From assembly GCA_947589695.1 (NCBI GenBank), contig CANQBY010000069.1, positions 1-6,802 of the forward strand: a stretch of DNA of 6,802 bases, in the 5' to 3' direction. The DNA comes from an uncultured Bacilli bacterium (GTDB lineage: Bacteria; Bacillota_I; Bacilli_A; RF39; UBA660). Under the pieces are notes generated by a model that did not search any database, was not told where the DNA came from, and was given only the letters and a program-made list of their open reading frames with translations. The position numbers and the translations under genes were made by a program. Shown piece after piece: positions 1-5,172 of the stretch. Position 1 is the stretch's first letter. Every line of letters begins with the position of its first letter.

Positions 1-852
1 TACTGGGATTATGTTTTTACTTACTTTTTAAATGAATTAAAAAAGGGGAGAACTCCTAATCCCGATATGCTATGTAATAAATATATTAAATTTGATTTAT
101 TTAAAAAAGAAGCTTTAAAATTAGGTGCGGATTATATAGCAACAGGTCATTATGCTAAAGTTATCGATAATACTTTATATAAAGCTTATGATCGCAATAA
201 AGATCAATCTTATTTTCTAGCCGATATTAAAAAAGACCAATTAGATCATGTATTATTCCCTCTAGGCGATCTAACTAAACCTGAAGTTCGGAAAATTGCT
301 GAAGAAGCTCACTTAAATGTTGCTAAGAAAAAGGATTCTACCGGTATTTGTTTTATTGGTGAACGGCATTTTCAAGAATTTGTTCAAAACTATTTAAAAC
401 CTAATCCAGGCGATATCGTTAATGTTGAAACTAAAGAAGTTATTGGTAGACACACTGGTCTTATGAATTATACGATCGGCCAAAGACGAAATGTTGGTTT
501 AAGTGGTGATAAAAAACGGCATTATGTCTGTGGTAAAAATGTGGCTAAAAATATTCTTTATGTTGCTTTTGGCGATAGTAAATACTTATATAGTGATGCT
601 TGCACCTTAGATAATATTAATTTAATGACGCCTCTACCACCTACTTTGCATGCGAAATTTCGCTATCGGGGGGAAGATATACCTATTATTGTTGAAGAGG
701 TAAAACCGGATTATATTAAAATTAAATATCCTACTTTAGCCAAAAGTGTCACTCCTGGCCAAGCCTGTGTATTTTATGATGGCGATAAATGTTTAGGTTG
801 TGGTTTTATTAACGAAGTTTTCAAAAATGGTGAAAAACTCTGGTATTTATAG
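1..852 (+). CDS. mnmA: tRNA-specific 2-thiouridylase MnmA, 3' part (5' end outside window)
   Basis: MnmA thiolates the wobble uridine (U34) of tRNA Lys, Glu and Gln in the cytoplasm: it adenylates C2 with ATP and then accepts sulfur as a cysteine persulfide. The reading frame is open from base 1 (YWDYVF..., then GRTPNPD), so the start and the ATP PP-loop lie upstream. Both catalytic cysteines are visible: the Cys of LCNKYIKF (codon 73-75) and the Cys of STGICFIGER (codon 349-351). Other family signatures are GADYIATGHYA, the DQSYFL stretch, the NYTIGQRRNVGL tRNA-contact segment and the C-terminal beta-barrel ending TPGQACVFYDGDKCLGCGFI. About 283 residues are present of a family length near 360. 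The ATG at 67 is internal, not the start. The gene ends with TAG and is followed at once by a terminator, so it is the last gene of its transcript. Confidence 0.97.
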   Translation, partial: YWDYVFTYFLNELKKGRTPNPDMLCNKYIKFDLFKKEALKLGADYIATGHYAKVIDNTLYKAYDRNKDQSYFLADIKKDQLDHVLFPLGDLTKPEVRKIAEEAHLNVAKKKDSTGICFIGERHFQEFVQNYLKPNPGDIVNVETKEVIGRHTGLMNYTIGQRRNVGLSGDKKRHYVCGKNVAKNILYVAFGDSKYLYSDACTLDNINLMTPLPPTLHAKFRYRGEDIPIIVEEVKPDYIKIKYPTLAKSVTPGQACVFYDGDKCLGCGFINEVFKNGEKLWYL

Positions 853-854
853 GG

Positions 855-891
855 AAGGGGAGTAAGTTTAAAAACTTAGCTCTTCTTTTTT
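855..891 (+). terminator. Rho-independent terminator of mnmA
   Basis: The outer stem pairs AAGGGGAG (855-862) with CTCTTCTT (880-887), using two G-U pairs. The inner stem pairs TAAGTT (863-868) with AACTTA (873-878) around a TAAA loop, with one bulged G at 879. A T-rich tract runs to 891. It starts three bases after the mnmA stop and separates mnmA from the next promoter. Confidence 0.85.
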
Positions 892-901
892 AGCATTAAT
901 T

Positions 902-933
902 TAACAATGTTACTTGACATTAAAGTGTTAAGT
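902..933. promoter_or_regulatory. Candidate operator: two TGTTA-type dyads over the -35 box
   Basis: Two inverted repeats lie side by side. The first is TAACA (902-906), A, TGTTA (908-912), a perfect dyad. The second is ACTTGACA (912-919) and TGTTAAGT (926-933) around the spacer TTAAAG, 7 of 8 positions symmetric. The second dyad contains the -35 hexamer. Because the operon's first gene encodes an HTH protein, autorepression is a reasonable inference, but binding is not shown by sequence alone. Confidence 0.45.
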
Positions 934-943
934 GCCTTATAAT
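914..943 (+). promoter_or_regulatory. Consensus sigma-A-type promoter of the HTH operon
   Basis: The -35 box TTGACA (914-919) and -10 box TATAAT (938-943) are both perfect consensus, separated by 18 bp. Transcription would start near 950, giving a leader of about 37 nt before the ATG at 987. This is the strongest promoter by sequence in the window, and a perfect promoter overlapped by dyads suggests a gene normally held by a repressor. Confidence 0.85.
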
Positions 944-986
944 AATGATGTAAATAAAAAAATAAAGAGAGGAAGCTAAAAAGAAC

Positions 987-1763
987 ATGAATAGTTTAAA
1001 CGAATTATTACAAGAACTAGGAATATCTAAAGTTCGGCTTGCCAAATACTTAAATGTCTCTCGCCAAATGGTCTATAATTATTTAGAACTTGAAGACATC
1101 AATAAATGGCCTAAAGAAAAGAAGATATTACTTTTAAAATTATTAGATATTGAAGATGGTGATGAAGGAACTATTAACAATATTAAAATTACTACTGATT
1201 ATTTAATGGCTGTGGAAAATCGTTTAAATCAAGGAGTTAAAAATTCTAGTGATATGGATAACTACTTTGATATGAAAGGCCTAACCAAAGAAGAACAAAC
1301 ATTAATCGCGGATATTACTTATTTACTTAAAGAAAAGCTTTTAGATGAAACTAAAAAAGAGGAAAACAACCATGCTGTCACTTATTTATACCATATGCTT
1401 CAATCCATGGATAATGTTCCCGAAATCAAATATATTTTAGGTTATATGTCTAAAACTACTGGTTTTATTAATCCCGATGAATATGCTTTTGACGAAGAAC
1501 ATCAATTTATTTTTGAAGGAATCTTATATTCCGCTTTAACCCTTTATAACAATGGGGGAGCTAGCAAGAGTAAACTAGAGGAAAGTCATAAACGTTTTGT
1601 TCAAGAAATCGAGCAAAAAAATGAAGAAAAACTTAGTCGTACTCAACAATTAAATACTATTAAAATTCAAGCTTTACGTGAACTTGGATACAATCAAATA
1701 AATGAACAAAATGCGGCCGAAGTATTTGAAAAAATTGCTGAAATACAATCCCGCAAAGTCTAG
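987..1763 (+). CDS. HTH DNA-binding-like protein of unknown family
   Basis: I do not recognise this 258-residue protein as a named family. Its N-terminus resembles a Cro/C1 (XRE)-type helix-turn-helix: residues 12-33 read GISKVRLAKYLNVSRQMVYNYL, with the typical LAKYLNVS turn and a recognition helix RQMVYNYL. The remaining 200 residues are mostly predicted helical, acidic and lysine-rich (for example KEEQTLIADITYLLKEKLL at 101-119 and QEIEQKNEEKL around 206-216), with no transmembrane segment and no enzyme motif I can name, so a cytoplasmic regulator or adaptor is likely. The start ATG follows AGAGAGGAAG (966-975), with a somewhat long spacing of 11-14 nt. It is first in an operon, 12 bp before the membrane-protein gene at 1776, under a consensus promoter with dyads. 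The HTH call is fairly firm; the role is inferred. Confidence 0.85.
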   Translation: MNSLNELLQELGISKVRLAKYLNVSRQMVYNYLELEDINKWPKEKKILLLKLLDIEDGDEGTINNIKITTDYLMAVENRLNQGVKNSSDMDNYFDMKGLTKEEQTLIADITYLLKEKLLDETKKEENNHAVTYLYHMLQSMDNVPEIKYILGYMSKTTGFINPDEYAFDEEHQFIFEGILYSALTLYNNGGASKSKLEESHKRFVQEIEQKNEEKLSRTQQLNTIKIQALRELGYNQINEQNAAEVFEKIAEIQSRKV

Positions 1764-1775
1764 AAAGAGTAAATT

Positions 1776-2585
1776 ATGAAAAAGAAATACATCTTAATTA
1801 TTGTCCTAATCATCGTTTTAGTAGGATTTGCTACTTTTTTTATTAGTGATCGCCGCTTAGATATCAATAGTGAAGAAATAACCAAACTTTATGGTTATCT
1901 TGGTGAAGTTGATTTATACCATTGTGGTGGCTTAAATGCTTATAGTAAAGACACTATTACCAAAGATAGTCTTGACGCTGAAGATAAGCTTTGTATGGCT
2001 TATTATGAACTAACGGAAGATAAGTTAACTAGCCAAACATTACCTGTTAAAGGCACTAATGAATATGATACTAAATATTGTGAATTAAATGAGATTACTT
2101 TTGCCACTGCTGATGATTCTAAAGTCTGCAGTTATGAAGAATTTTCTGTCGCCGATTTAAACAATGCTTATGCGCAAATATATGGTGAAAAACCTAGTGA
2201 AAACACTAATTTTTATGTAGCAAGTAAAACTTTATGTAGTAAAGAAGGGGAGAAGTACTACTGTGGAGAGGCTACTTCTTATAATGTTGCTATTACAGCT
2301 GACGCCGATGTTTATCGTCTAAAAAGTAAAGCCGTGGAGAAATTTAATGGTGATATAGTTATATATGATTATTTCTTAAAAATATCTGAAAACAAGTGTT
2401 ACTTAAGCAGTAGTAGTGAAGAGAAGAGTAGCAAGTGTACTTCCAAACTATCTAAAATTGAAGATTTTAATGCATTAGATGATACTGCTAAAACTGATTT
2501 TGTTAAAAAATATGGAGCTTTATATAAACATACATATAAGAAAACCAAGAATGGTTACTACTGGGAAAAAAGTGCTAAAAAATAG
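1776..2585 (+). CDS. Membrane-anchored extracytoplasmic protein with eight cysteines, unknown function
   Basis: This 269-residue protein is not recognised. MKKK is followed by a hydrophobic helix (about residues 5-23) without a lipobox cysteine or a clear signal-peptidase site, so it is probably a single-pass N-in anchor with about 245 residues outside. The outer part holds all eight cysteines: 50, 73, 102, 118, 154, 163, 208 and 221. Their successive spacings (23, 16, 9, 13) suggest four neighbouring disulfides, which is unusual for a low-GC Gram-positive surface protein. The tail is rich in Lys and Tyr (YKHTYKKTKNGYYW, 250-263). There is no catalytic motif I can name. Translation starts 12 bp after the HTH gene behind a weak AGAAAGAG site, so the two are co-transcribed and the membrane protein may act with the regulator; that link is inference. 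The stop codon TAG lies at the base of the terminator hairpin. Confidence 0.85.
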   Translation: MKKKYILIIVLIIVLVGFATFFISDRRLDINSEEITKLYGYLGEVDLYHCGGLNAYSKDTITKDSLDAEDKLCMAYYELTEDKLTSQTLPVKGTNEYDTKYCELNEITFATADDSKVCSYEEFSVADLNNAYAQIYGEKPSENTNFYVASKTLCSKEGEKYYCGEATSYNVAITADADVYRLKSKAVEKFNGDIVIYDYFLKISENKCYLSSSSEEKSSKCTSKLSKIEDFNALDDTAKTDFVKKYGALYKHTYKKTKNGYYWEKSAKK

Positions 2586-2604
2586 AGGGAAAACCCCTCT
2601 TTTT
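2584..2604 (+). terminator. Rho-independent terminator of the HTH operon
   Basis: AGAGGG (2584-2589) pairs with CCCTCT (2595-2600) around a five-base loop, followed by a T run to 2604 and preceded by an A run that could extend the stem. The last two bases of the stop codon TAG are part of the left arm. Confidence 0.85.
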
Positions 2605-2676
2605 AAATATCTTAAAACTCCCCCTTTTCTAAATTTAATTAAATAGGGGACTTATCTTTATTTAATAAAATATAGG

Positions 2677-2694
2677 TATATATATATATATATA
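2677..2694. repeat. (TA)9 dinucleotide run
   Basis: An uninterrupted run of nine TA units, immediately left of the first hairpin repeat. Such runs melt easily and vary in length by slippage; no function is implied. Confidence 0.9.
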
Positions 2695-2768
2695 TTATAA
2701 CCTTATTATTATATAAAATAAGGATATATACATGCGTATTATAACCTAATTATAATATAAAAATAAGG
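2694..2768. repeat. Two imperfect direct repeats, each containing an inverted repeat
   Basis: Unit 1 (2694-2723) and unit 2 (2738-2768) share ATTATAACCT, an AT-rich middle and AATAAGG, with two substitutions and a one-base length difference, and are separated by 14 bp. Unit 1 folds as CCTTATT (2701-2707) with AATAAGG (2717-2723). Unit 2 extends into TTATAACCTAATT (2739-2751) with AATAAGGTTATAA (2762-2774), 12 of 13 positions paired. No T tract follows either hairpin, so they are not typical terminators. Confidence 0.8.
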
Positions 2769-2925
2769 TTATAAATAAATCCAAATCAAAATTAAAATTC
2801 AAAATTTGATTCTTAATTTAAATTCTTATTTTAAACATTTCATCATATCATAATGCCCATATAGAAATACTCAAATAAATCATATCTAATCTAAATTTTT
2901 TCTCTTATTTTTATTCAAAAACCAT

Positions 2926-2953
2926 AATTCGCAAAATATATATTATGTTAACT
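2926..2953 (+). other. dif: Candidate dif site (XerC/XerD chromosome dimer resolution site)
   Basis: The 28 bp have the dif architecture: an 11-bp left arm AATTCGCAAAA (2926-2936), a 6-bp centre TATATA (2937-2942) and an 11-bp right arm TTATGTTAACT (2943-2953). Compared from memory with E. coli dif, the right (XerD) arm TTATGTTAAAT differs at one position, the left arm keeps the CGCA core, and 22 of 28 positions match overall. Against the B. subtilis dif I count 23 of 28, with the stretch AATATATATTATGT identical. It lies in a gene-free interval where convergent transcription meets, and a Xer recombinase gene is about 1.2 kb away. Xer enzymes exchange strands at dif near the terminus to separate chromosome dimers, with FtsK/SpoIIIE activation in characterised species. 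The match is strong for an unsearched site, but binding is not demonstrated. Confidence 0.82.
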
Positions 2954-2981
2954 AAGTTGAAGAAAAATATTTAAAACCAAT

Positions 2982-3001
2982 ATTTATCGAAGAAGATAAA
3001 T
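2982..3001. repeat. Perfect 7-bp inverted repeat beside the dif site
   Basis: ATTTATC (2982-2988) and GATAAAT (2995-3001) flank GAAGAA. It begins 28 bp right of the dif-like core. It lacks a T tract on either strand; a short AT-rich dyad like this can arise by chance here. Confidence 0.5.
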
Positions 3002-3137
3002 TTCTATTTCTACCTTTTATAAAGATCATTTAAAACTATCTAACTTATAATTATATCTACACCCGAATAGTTGTATAATATATTTTTATTTAACATCTAC
3101 TTATTTCTACTAAAATAACAATCCCCTCACCTTCTAT

Positions 3138-3890
3138 TTAAAAGAAGATAAAACCAATAAAGACCAAACCTAAACCTAAAAATATTCCTATAGTAAGCCA
3201 GAAGTTTTCTTTATAACTATGTGCCTTAGGATAAATTACTTCAATAGCTAAAGAAATCATTATCCCCGCAACTAATAAAAGGATGAGACTTATTAAACTA
3301 TCGGTTATATATTTAGCTAAAAAGATATATGCTAAAATGGCCCCAATTGGTTCGGCGATACCTGATAGAAATGTTTTAAATAAAGCTTCTTTTTTAGATT
3401 TTGTTGCATAATAAATTGGTACGGCAATACTTATGCCTTCTGGTATATTATGTAATGCTATAGCAATCGCTAATTTTATACCTATACTTAAATCTTTATA
3501 ACTACTCATAAAAGTTGCGATTCCTTCTGGAAAATTATGACAAATTAAGGCGACCATATTAAGGATTCCCAGTTTATATAAATCTCCTTTTTTATCTACT
3601 TTTTCCATCATTTGATGTAAGTATTTTGTTAAGAATATTCCTAGTAAAAAAGCTATTACTCCATATATAATTCCCCTTCCTATACCATAATTTGCCAGTA
3701 AATTATAGGAAGATTCAGGAATTAAATCGGTAATACTAATTCCAATCATAATTGCTAAACTAAAAGCTAGAGCTCCCGTAATAAATTTATTAATATAATT
3801 AGTATTTACTTTAAAAAATATGATTAATCCCCCTATCATCGTAGATAAACCCGCCAAAGTTGAAACTAATAAAGCACCAATTATTACCAT
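3138..3890 (-). CDS. zupT: ZIP-family divalent metal transporter, ZupT-like
   Basis: This 250-residue membrane protein imports divalent metals such as zinc, iron or manganese across the cytoplasmic membrane. About eight hydrophobic segments are visible. The metal-site motifs of the ZIP family are both present: HNFPEG at 118-123 (fourth helix) and HNIPEG at 147-152 (fifth helix), plus the ZupT-like LSGIAEPIGAILAY at 175-188 and DLIPES at 55-60. The loop before the fourth helix (about 89-108) is short, charged and has a single histidine, unlike the His-rich loops of eukaryotic ZIPs. Length matches E. coli ZupT (257). The start ATG is preceded by AGGGGTGA (3895-3902 on -), a good anti-16S match seven-odd bases upstream. 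The gene is monocistronic, divergent from the microprotein gene at 3961 and convergent with the HTH operon. Which metal it carries cannot be told from sequence; no metal-regulator operator was recognised. Confidence 0.93.
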   Translation of the reverse strand: MVIIGALLVSTLAGLSTMIGGLIIFFKVNTNYINKFITGALAFSLAIMIGISITDLIPESSYNLLANYGIGRGIIYGVIAFLLGIFLTKYLHQMMEKVDKKGDLYKLGILNMVALICHNFPEGIATFMSSYKDLSIGIKLAIAIALHNIPEGISIAVPIYYATKSKKEALFKTFLSGIAEPIGAILAYIFLAKYITDSLISLILLLVAGIMISLAIEVIYPKAHSYKENFWLTIGIFLGLGLVFIGFIFF

Positions 3891-3945
3891 ACTATCACCC
3901 CTAAATTTTATGAATTATCATGCCCAATCTTGCCATAATAATAGT

Positions 3946-3952
3946 GGGAGGG
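3946..3952 (+). promoter_or_regulatory. Strong Shine-Dalgarno that fixes the microprotein start
   Basis: GGGAGGG lies eight bases before the ATG at 3961, a near-ideal site and spacing. The frame is open further upstream to 3820, but that part is antisense to the zupT start and lacks a ribosome binding site, so 3961 is taken as the real start. In the 70 bp between the divergent starts I see no convincing -35/-10 pair on either strand; CATAAT at 3934-3939 is too close to the Shine-Dalgarno. Confidence 0.8.
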
Positions 3953-3960
3953 AAAGAAAA

Positions 3961-4128
3961 ATGAAAAGTCAAAACAATAGAAATTCTAGACAAGAAAGTT
4001 CTAGAAACTCTAGAAATAATGAATCTAGAAATTCTAGAAGTGAATCTAGAAACAATGAAAGTTCTAGAAGTTCAAGAAGTTCTAGAAATGAAAATGGCTG
4101 CTCAAGAAGTAGTAGAGAAAGTCGTTAG
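3961..4128 (+). CDS. Ser/Arg/Asn-rich low-complexity microprotein (55 aa), unknown function
   Basis: I do not recognise a family. The 55 residues are 19 Ser, 13 Arg, 11 Asn and 6 Glu plus a single Cys (47), with no hydrophobic residue after Met1; twelve of the thirteen arginines follow a serine, as in NSRN, SSR and ESR repeats. Net charge is about +8, so the product should be disordered, soluble and able to bind nucleic acid or acidic surfaces; that is inference from composition. Reality of the gene rests on an excellent Shine-Dalgarno eight bases before ATG, an uninterrupted frame with restricted codon use (12 of 13 Arg are AGA) and a strong terminator directly after the TAG. It sits alone on + between two - strand genes. 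Alternative readings are a structured RNA or a repeat tract that happens to be open, both less likely given the start signals. Confidence 0.72.
   Translation: MKSQNNRNSRQESSRNSRNNESRNSRSESRNNESSRSSRSSRNENGCSRSSRESR
3985..4086. repeat. Eight TCTAGA palindromes in register within the microprotein gene
   Basis: TCTAGA occurs at 3985, 4000, 4009, 4024, 4033, 4045, 4063 and 4081, always in frame as Ser-Arg, spaced by 9, 12, 15 or 18 bases. A longer unit, GAAAGTTCTAGAA, appears twice (near 3994 and 4057). The array looks like expansion of a short DNA unit. Confidence 0.9.
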
Positions 4129-4135
4129 TAATATA

Positions 4136-4166
4136 AAAAAGAGCCAAGGATTTATTGGTTCTTTTT
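4136..4166. terminator. Bidirectional terminator between the microprotein gene and xer
   Basis: AAAAAGAGCCAA (4136-4147) pairs with TTGGTTCTTTTT (4155-4166) with one G-U pair, around the loop GGATTTA. A T-rich tract follows on + and the A run at 4135-4140 supplies a T tract on -, so it can stop both convergent transcripts. The xer stop codon (TAA on -, 4152-4154) is in the loop and the last Xer codons form one arm. Confidence 0.9.
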
Positions 4167-5075
4167 CTTTTTATTATTATTCATTAAAGAATGTTTATCA
4201 TATTCCGCTTCTAATTTCTCATTAGTTAAATGGGTATATATCTGGGTTGTTGCAATATCACTATGACCCAGTAATTCTTGAACTATTCTAAGATCTGCTC
4301 CATGATTAAGTAAATGGGTGGCAAAAGAATGTCTAAGAATATGCGGGCTTACATTTTTCTTAATACCATTATCTTTACATAATTGTTTTAAAAACTTAAA
4401 AAAAGCTTGTCTTGTAATTTTGGTTTGCCTGCTACTTATAAAAACATATTCACTATCTTTCGCTTTTAAAAGACTTCCCCGTCCATAATTTAAATATGCA
4501 ATTAAACTCTTTTTCGCTTCTTCATAAATTGGGACTATTCGCTCTTTACTACCCTTCCCCATCACTTTAATCATATCATCATCTAAATATAAATTACTCA
4601 TTGTTAAATTACAAAGTTCACTAATTCTAATCCCGGAAGCATAAAGAATTTCCACCATTGCTTTATTTCGCAGTTCATAAGCATTACTAGCTTTCATATT
4701 AAGTAATTTATCTACTTCTTCTTCAGTCAAATAAACTGGTAATTTCTTTTCTAATTTTGGCATTTTAATACTTTCACAAGGATTAACTGTAATTATTCCT
4801 TGATCTATTAAATATTTATAAAAATTATTAATACTGGTTAAATGATGGGCTTTAGTTTTCGCTTTTTGGGTATTTTTTCTTAAATATTCCTGAATTTCTT
4901 CTTTTTTTAAACAACTAATATTTTTATCAAAAAATCTTGCAAAATTAATTAAATCATATCGATAAGAATCTCGACTATTTTTCGAACTATTATATTCTGT
5001 TACTAAATATTCTTTAATATATTTTTGTAATTCAGGATTATTTTTATATATTTCTTCTTCTGTTTTCTTTTCCAT
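4152..5075 (-). CDS. xerD: Xer-type site-specific tyrosine recombinase (XerD/XerC)
   Basis: The 307-residue protein has the two-domain Xer layout: an N-terminal SAM-like core-binding domain (about 16-108) and a C-terminal catalytic domain (about 115-292). The full catalytic set is visible: Arg150 in ASGIRISEL, Lys174 in MGKGSKER, His245 and Arg248 in SPHILRHSFATHLL, His271 in LLGHSD and the nucleophile Tyr280 in TTQIYTHL. Length and the HGADLRIVQELLGHSDIATTQIYTH block match housekeeping XerC/XerD rather than phage integrases, which are usually longer with an arm-binding domain. It would cut and rejoin DNA at dif to resolve chromosome dimers, and a dif-like site lies 1.2 kb from its 3' end. 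XerC and XerD are hard to separate here, so the symbol is provisional. The tail NNNKKKKNQ is lysine-rich and encoded partly by the terminator arm. ATG is preceded by AGAAGG (5083-5088 on -). It is divergent from rarA. Confidence 0.95.
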   Translation of the reverse strand: MEKKTEEEIYKNNPELQKYIKEYLVTEYNSSKNSRDSYRYDLINFARFFDKNISCLKKEEIQEYLRKNTQKAKTKAHHLTSINNFYKYLIDQGIITVNPCESIKMPKLEKKLPVYLTEEEVDKLLNMKASNAYELRNKAMVEILYASGIRISELCNLTMSNLYLDDDMIKVMGKGSKERIVPIYEEAKKSLIAYLNYGRGSLLKAKDSEYVFISSRQTKITRQAFFKFLKQLCKDNGIKKNVSPHILRHSFATHLLNHGADLRIVQELLGHSDIATTQIYTHLTNEKLEAEYDKHSLMNNNKKKKNQ

Positions 5076-5094
5076 GCTTTACCTTCTTTTTTAA

Positions 5095-5100
5095 ATTATA
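5095..5100 (-). promoter_or_regulatory. Possible -10 box of the xer promoter
   Basis: On the - strand TATAAT (5095-5100) is preceded by TGG and followed after about 20 bases by the xer start. At 16-18 bp upstream there is no good TTGACA match (TAGTAA at 5118-5123 is the nearest). The leader would be only about 12-15 nt, barely covering the Shine-Dalgarno, so this is tentative. Confidence 0.35.
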
Positions 5101-5142
5101 CCATTAAAAGCCTTAAATTACTATTAATTATCTTCTAATTTA

Positions 5143-5151
5143 TGATATAAT
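5143..5151 (+). promoter_or_regulatory. Extended -10 promoter of rarA
   Basis: TG-A-TATAAT is a full extended -10 element (TG at 5143-5144, hexamer 5146-5151). The -35 is weak (TTAATT at 5124-5129, 16 bp spacing), as is usual for extended -10 promoters. Transcription would begin near 5158, just before TGAGGT (5160-5165), the Shine-Dalgarno seven bases upstream of the rarA ATG. Confidence 0.65.
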
Positions 5152-5172
5152 CTATATAGTGAGGTAATATTT

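Larger units (their letters stand above)
2605..3137. other. Gene-free AT-rich convergent intergenic region containing a candidate dif site
   Basis: About 530 bp between the ends of two convergent genes. I find no open frame with a ribosome binding site on either strand; the longest candidate is 25 codons on - (2952-3029) without a Shine-Dalgarno. The region is visibly more AT-rich than the genes. It holds a 12-bp palindrome ATTTAATTAAAT flanked by CCCC and GGGG (about 2622-2649), a (TA)9 run, two related hairpin repeats (2694-2768), the dif-like site (2926-2953) and a small hairpin (2982-3001). No clear terminator for zupT (entering from the right on -) is visible. Confidence 0.75.

Noticed and set aside
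2952..3029. 25-codon open frame on - in the intergenic region
   Set aside because: No Shine-Dalgarno before its ATG, and such a length is expected by chance.
3089..3103. Second dif-like arm on - (GATGTTAAAT)
   Set aside because: It resembles a XerD arm at 9 of 11 positions, but the adjoining 17 bases show no centre or left arm of dif type.
2605..3137. Riboswitch, tRNA or decayed gene in the intergenic region
   Set aside because: No cloverleaf, no conserved aptamer motif and no protein-like frame on either strand could be seen; the content is simple AT-rich sequence with the repeats and dif-like site listed.
3820..3960. Upstream extension of the microprotein frame to an ATG at 3820
   Set aside because: It runs antisense to the zupT start, has no ribosome binding site and its composition is unlike the Ser-Arg part; the Shine-Dalgarno at 3946-3952 points to 3961.
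3985..4086. Short-spacer CRISPR-like or iteron array
   Set aside because: The repeated unit is only a hexamer within a coding frame, with spacings of 9-18 bases that are themselves Ser/Asn/Glu codons; no cas or rep gene is present.
4019..4225. 68-codon open frame on + overlapping the microprotein and xer end
   Set aside because: A shadow frame of the repeat array that runs through the terminator hairpin and has no ribosome binding site.
4152..5075. Phage or mobile-element integrase marking an integration site
   Set aside because: Length and motif blocks fit housekeeping XerC/XerD; there is no arm-binding domain, excisionase, attachment repeat or phage gene nearby.
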